From positions 1-64,000 of the forward strand of contig CAZSWT010000006.1 of NCBI GenBank assembly GCA_964611035.1: a DNA stretch of 64,000 bases. Direction: 5' to 3'. Made by a program: the position numbers and the translations under genes. This document shows positions 60,984 through 64,000 of the stretch, piece by piece (the stretch's first letter is position 1; every line of letters begins with the position of its first letter). Source of the DNA: B33-G16 sp964611035. GTDB taxonomy: Bacteria; Desulfobacterota; DSM-4660; Desulfatiglandales; B25-G16. The notes beneath the pieces were generated by a model. That model was given only the letters and a program-made list of their open reading frames with translations, had not been told where the DNA came from and made no database searches.

Positions 60984-61955
60984 CTATTTTCCTAAAATGC
61001 TTCCCACGCTTAACCTGGTTCCTTTTAAAAATTCCTTAACAGGCAGTCTCTTTTTTCCAGGGGCCTGAATTTCTTCAACGATTATAGATCCCTGTCCTGT
61101 TTCTATCTCAAGTCCTCTTTCAGTCAAGCCTTTTATTTTTCCTGGCGCTGAAAATATTTGCCCCTTATTAGCAAGGAAACAACCAAACAATTTTAGCATC
61201 TTTTCATTATAATATGTAAAGGCCCCGGGCCAGGGATCCAAACCCCTAATCAATCCATACAACCGCTCAGCCGGCCAGGACCAGTTTATTAGTCCTTGAT
61301 CCTTTGTTAACTTTGATGCATAGGTAGCAAGAGAATTATCCTGTTTTCTCTCTGTAATCAAGCCATTAGCTAACCCCTCCAGGGTTTTAATAAGTAATCC
61401 GGGTGCCAGAGAAGAAAGCCTATCATGTAAATTACCTGCTGTCTCTCCTTCTAAGATATCTACCTCTTGTTGCATAAGGATCGGGCCAGTATCAAGGCCT
61501 TCATCCATAAACATGGTTGTCAGTCCTGTGTCCTTTTCATTATTAATAACAGCCCACTGAATCGGGGCAGAGCCCCTGTATTTTGGCAATAAGGAGGCAT
61601 GGATATTTATCCCTCCCCATTTGGCTGAGCTCAGTATCTTGCCTGGAATTATCTGTCCAAAGGCAACAACAATAAGAAGATCAGGCTTTAGGGGAAGAAG
61701 GAAATTTAAAAAGCTATGATCTAACCTCTCTGGCTGAAGGATAGTAAGGTTATTCTCTTCGGCAAGAATCTTTACCGGTGAAGGTGTCAATTTCTGGCCT
61801 CTCCCCTTTGGTCTGTCCGGCTGGGTAACTACAGAGAGGATCTTGTATTCTTTATGAATAATGGTCTGTAATGTAGGAACAGCAAACTGAGGTGTTCCCA
61901 TAAAAATTATTTTTGGCCTTGATGGAAATAAATCAGAGGAGCTTAGGTTGTCCAT
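60984..61955 (-). CDS. fmt: Methionyl-tRNA formyltransferase
   Basis: 323 residues. The formyltransferase domain has KIIFMGTPQFAVPTLQTII, VVTQPDRPKGRGQKL, GGINIHASLLPKYRGSAPIQ (catalytic Asn, His) and DTGLTTMFMDEGLDTGPIL with the catalytic Asp, then the C-terminal OB-like domain. It formylates initiator tRNA. It overlaps the end of def by 23 bp, as the two are usually coupled. Confidence 0.97.
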   Translation of the reverse strand: MDNLSSSDLFPSRPKIIFMGTPQFAVPTLQTIIHKEYKILSVVTQPDRPKGRGQKLTPSPVKILAEENNLTILQPERLDHSFLNFLLPLKPDLLIVVAFGQIIPGKILSSAKWGGINIHASLLPKYRGSAPIQWAVINNEKDTGLTTMFMDEGLDTGPILMQQEVDILEGETAGNLHDRLSSLAPGLLIKTLEGLANGLITERKQDNSLATYASKLTKDQGLINWSWPAERLYGLIRGLDPWPGAFTYYNEKMLKLFGCFLANKGQIFSAPGKIKGLTERGLEIETGQGSIIVEEIQAPGKKRLPVKEFLKGTRLSVGSILGK

Positions 61956-62457
61956 TATCTGACCTTTTCATCAGCTTATCTGCTTTTCTCTTATATATAT
62001 TTCTCTTTAGATGGCTCACATGATCAAGTATCAGTGTACCATTAAGGTGATCAATTTCATGCTGGATACAAATAGCAGTCAGATCTTCTGCCTCAATATC
62101 AATGGATTTACCATTCCTATCCACTCCCTGAGCCTTGATGTATTTTTTTCGGGTAATCTTTCCCTGAAAATCAGGGACACTGAGGCATCCTTCTTCGAAT
62201 ACTATCCTATCTTCTGCTAAGATAATAGTTGGATTAATTAAAACAGTTAGATCTTTCCCTTTCTCTTTATAGTTTATATCAAATATAATAACCCTTTTTT
62301 CTACTCCAACCTGATTTGCTGCCAGGCCTATACCTGATGATTGATACATCAATTTGCTCATATTATCGATGAGGTTCTGAATATTTCCATCAATATTTTC
62401 TACTAACTCCGCCTTTCTCTTTAAAACGGGATCAGGATACGTAACTATCTCAATCAT
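61933..62457 (-). CDS. def: Peptide deformylase
   Basis: A 174-residue metal-dependent deformylase. All three signatures are present: GIGLAANQVGV, EEGCLSVPDF (metal Cys) and QHEIDHLNG (two metal His and catalytic Glu). Removes the N-formyl group from new proteins. First gene of def-fmt-rpe; its promoter region is shared with divergent rsmG. Confidence 0.97.
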   Translation of the reverse strand: MIEIVTYPDPVLKRKAELVENIDGNIQNLIDNMSKLMYQSSGIGLAANQVGVEKRVIIFDINYKEKGKDLTVLINPTIILAEDRIVFEEGCLSVPDFQGKITRKKYIKAQGVDRNGKSIDIEAEDLTAICIQHEIDHLNGTLILDHVSHLKRNIYKRKADKLMKRSDNGQPKLL

Positions 62458-62557
62458 TTATCACCTTAAATAATGTTTTCTCTTGTTAAAACAATTTAAT
62501 CCCTTCCCTTTCAAAAATCAAGTTACTATACGGCATCACCTGTAAAATCCTTATATC

Positions 62558-62586
62558 TTGACAATGATCTATCCCGAAATTATTCT
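62558..62586 (+). promoter_or_regulatory. Putative promoter upstream of rsmG
   Basis: TTGACA (62558-62563), 17-base spacer, TATTCT (62581-62586), about 88 bp before the rsmG start in the def-rsmG divergent region. Confidence 0.4.
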
Positions 62587-62673
62587 GATATTTAGATAGA
62601 AATGGCACAAAATAGATAAAAATCGTAAGAAAACGAATATAGGGATTACGAATTAAAAGATATTTCAGGAAAA

Positions 62674-63333
62674 ATGAAACCCGAAGATCGCCAATTATTA
62701 AAAAAAGGTGCCAGTGAGTTTGGGGTTATGCTTTCAGAAAAACAGCTCTCCCTCTTTGCTGTTTTCTTGGAAGGTTTATGGTCATGGAACAGGCGAATGA
62801 ACCTTACAAGCATATCAGAAAAAAGGCAGATGATTATAAAGCTTCTTCTTGATCCTCTAATAGCACTCCCATATCTTTCACCAGGTGGTGCAGTGCTTGA
62901 CATAGGTTCAGGAGCCGGTATCCCAGGTTTACCACTCAAGATAGGGCGACCAGAATTTGAGGTCCACCTTCTTGAATCAAAGGCTAAAAAGATAAGCTTT
63001 TTAAAAGATATGATCAGGAAATTAGGCCTCAAAGGGATTGAAGCGTGTAAAGGTCGGGCAGAACAAAGGGATGATTTGCCAACACTATTTCATTTCTATG
63101 ATATTGTGACAGTACGAGCCCTGGCACCTCTAAAAAAAACGATCAACATCTGTTCTTCTTATCTTGAACCGAGTAGCCTCCTGGTTACCTTCAAAGGTTT
63201 ACGTGTTGACCGGGAAATTGAAGAAAGTAAACAATTAATGAAGGAATTAGATTTCAAAATCAGTAAAAAAGTTTTCTATAGCCTCCCAGAAACACAGGGT
63301 AATAGATGCCTTCTTATCCTGAAAAAGGAATAA
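62674..63333 (+). CDS. rsmG: 16S rRNA (guanine527-N7)-methyltransferase RsmG
   Basis: 219 residues of the GidB/RsmG family. Seen: WNRRMNLTSISEKRQMIIK, the SAM-binding GAVLDIGSGAGIPGLPLKI, VHLLESKAKKISFLKDM and DIVTVRALAPLKKTINI. Methylates G527 of 16S rRNA. rsmG usually lies close to mnmG and parAB near the origin; here parAB is 16 kb away and mnmG is not in the window. Confidence 0.96.
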   Translation: MKPEDRQLLKKGASEFGVMLSEKQLSLFAVFLEGLWSWNRRMNLTSISEKRQMIIKLLLDPLIALPYLSPGGAVLDIGSGAGIPGLPLKIGRPEFEVHLLESKAKKISFLKDMIRKLGLKGIEACKGRAEQRDDLPTLFHFYDIVTVRALAPLKKTINICSSYLEPSSLLVTFKGLRVDREIEESKQLMKELDFKISKKVFYSLPETQGNRCLLILKKE

Positions 63334-63354
63334 ATTAAATAAGGAGATACTATT

Positions 63355-63771
63355 ATGGCAGTTGTTACTAAAGAAGTTGAAATCGATACAAAAGGATTTA
63401 ATGATATTCATGATATCACATCGCTGGTGGATGACTTTGTAAAAAAACTACCTTTCTCCGAAGGTTCTGTTATCATATTTGTCCCTGGTTCCACCGGTGG
63501 GGTAACAACTATTGAATTTGAATCAGGGGTTATTGATGATTTGAAAGATGCCTTTGAAAGGCTCATTCCTCAAACAATAGAATACAGGCATAATCTAAGG
63601 TGGGGAGATGGAAATGGCTTTTCTCATGTCAGATCAGCGATATGTAAGACCTCTCTCACAATACCCTTCATGGCCAACAAGCCTCTAACAGGTACCTGGC
63701 AACAGATTGTCTTTATAGATTTTGACAACAGAAAAAGGCACAGAAGATTGATATTTCAGGCAAGCGGCTAA
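63355..63771 (+). CDS. YjbQ / UPF0047 family protein
   Basis: 138 residues. The family pattern GSVIIFVPGSTGGVTTIEFE, followed by NLRWGDGNGFSHVRSAI and LTGTWQQIVFIDFDNR, is complete. Members have weak thiamine phosphate synthase activity, but the physiological role is open. A GGAG site precedes the ATG. It follows rsmG by 21 bp. Confidence 0.93.
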   Translation: MAVVTKEVEIDTKGFNDIHDITSLVDDFVKKLPFSEGSVIIFVPGSTGGVTTIEFESGVIDDLKDAFERLIPQTIEYRHNLRWGDGNGFSHVRSAICKTSLTIPFMANKPLTGTWQQIVFIDFDNRKRHRRLIFQASG

Positions 63772-63857
63772 AAAGCTCTTGTAATTATTTTCTTTGTGAT
63801 GAAAAAGGTTGGTTTTTTAGGTGGAAATAACAGGGTATTTCTAAAAAAGTGTGTATT

Positions 63858-64000
63858 TTATTTCAGGCGGTAGGTAATTAATCCATGCGCAGTATCGTAA
63901 GGGGAAACACTAATCTGAACCTTGTCCCCAATTATTACCTTGATTTTATTCTTTTTCATTCGGCCGGAAAGCACACCAGTAATCTTAACCCCTTTATCAC
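63858..64000 (-). CDS. infA: Translation initiation factor IF-1, C-terminal part (cut by window edge)
   Basis: 46 codons to the window end on the minus strand. The decoded end includes ITGVLSGRMKKNKIKVIIGD, then SPYDTAHGLITYRLK before the stop, which matches the OB-fold of IF-1 (GDKVxxxxSPYD...GxITYR). The N-terminus lies outside the window. Confidence 0.9.
   Translation of the reverse strand, partial: DKGVKITGVLSGRMKKNKIKVIIGDKVQISVSPYDTAHGLITYRLK

Overview
The window is 64 kb of AT-leaning chromosome from an anaerobic Gram-negative bacterium, most likely a Desulfobacterota (former Deltaproteobacteria) member. Grounds: a DctM-type TRAP permease beside phenylacetate-CoA-ligase-like, CoA-transferase and molybdenum-hydroxylase genes; a citrate synthase/aconitase/isocitrate dehydrogenase cluster; heptose biosynthesis (rfaE2) and pilC/pilS; a TIGR03960 radical SAM gene next to RNase G; an IspH-UbiA fusion; and many small palindromic intergenic repeats. 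No rRNA or CRISPR array was seen. A perfect parS site with parA/parB, and rsmG 16 kb away, point to an origin-proximal segment. The taxonomic call is inference.

Layout. 0-7.4 kb (+): end of a TRAP permease, a CoA ligase, a class III CoA transferase and a three-subunit FAD/2Fe-2S/molybdopterin hydroxylase, together looking like uptake, CoA activation and hydroxylation or dehydrogenation of an organic acid. 7.4-13.6 kb: a NifS-like desulfurase (-), citrate synthase (-), then divergent aconitase and NADP isocitrate dehydrogenase (+). 14-18 kb (-): HyuA/HyuB-type ATP-dependent hydrolase or carboxylase pair. 18.2-21 kb: PadR regulator, acyl-CoA dehydrogenase with Asp at the catalytic-base position, and a broken second PadR copy under an identical 27-bp upstream sequence. 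21.1-26.8 kb (+): a NitT/TauT-like ABC importer whose ATPase carries a TOBE-like tail, run together with MocA-like and MoeA-like genes and a DUF364 gene, a likely molybdenum or tungsten cofactor module that could serve the hydroxylase.

26.8-44 kb is mostly housekeeping: fmdB, purE, tsaC, rapZ, a beta-helix protein, rng, TIGR03960, pilS, pilC, groES-groEL, comF, a MinD-like ATPase, a J-domain/RodZ-HTH fusion, rfaE2 and tRNA-Arg. 44.4-52.4 kb: DUF59, parS-parA-parB, plsY, DUF3842-CooT, glycosyltransferase, IspH-UbiA, dus and a macrodomain gene.

52.8-60.2 kb is the accessory part. It holds a cysteine synthase fused to a cysteinyl-tRNA-synthetase-like domain that has lost both the HIGH and KMSKS motifs, two tRNA-Ser genes, an HTH-Panacea/toxin pair, a set of unknown small genes closed by a well-formed integron attC site, a RadC remnant and a Fic protein. 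60.3-64 kb returns to core genes: rpe, fmt, def, rsmG, yjbQ and partial infA.

The most unusual items are the catalytically stripped CysK-CysRS fusion, the attC-bounded cassette, a three-copy structured intergenic element (about 27.6, 47.3 and 52.7 kb) whose outer stems differ in sequence but stay complementary, and the hybrid ABC/molybdenum-cofactor operon.
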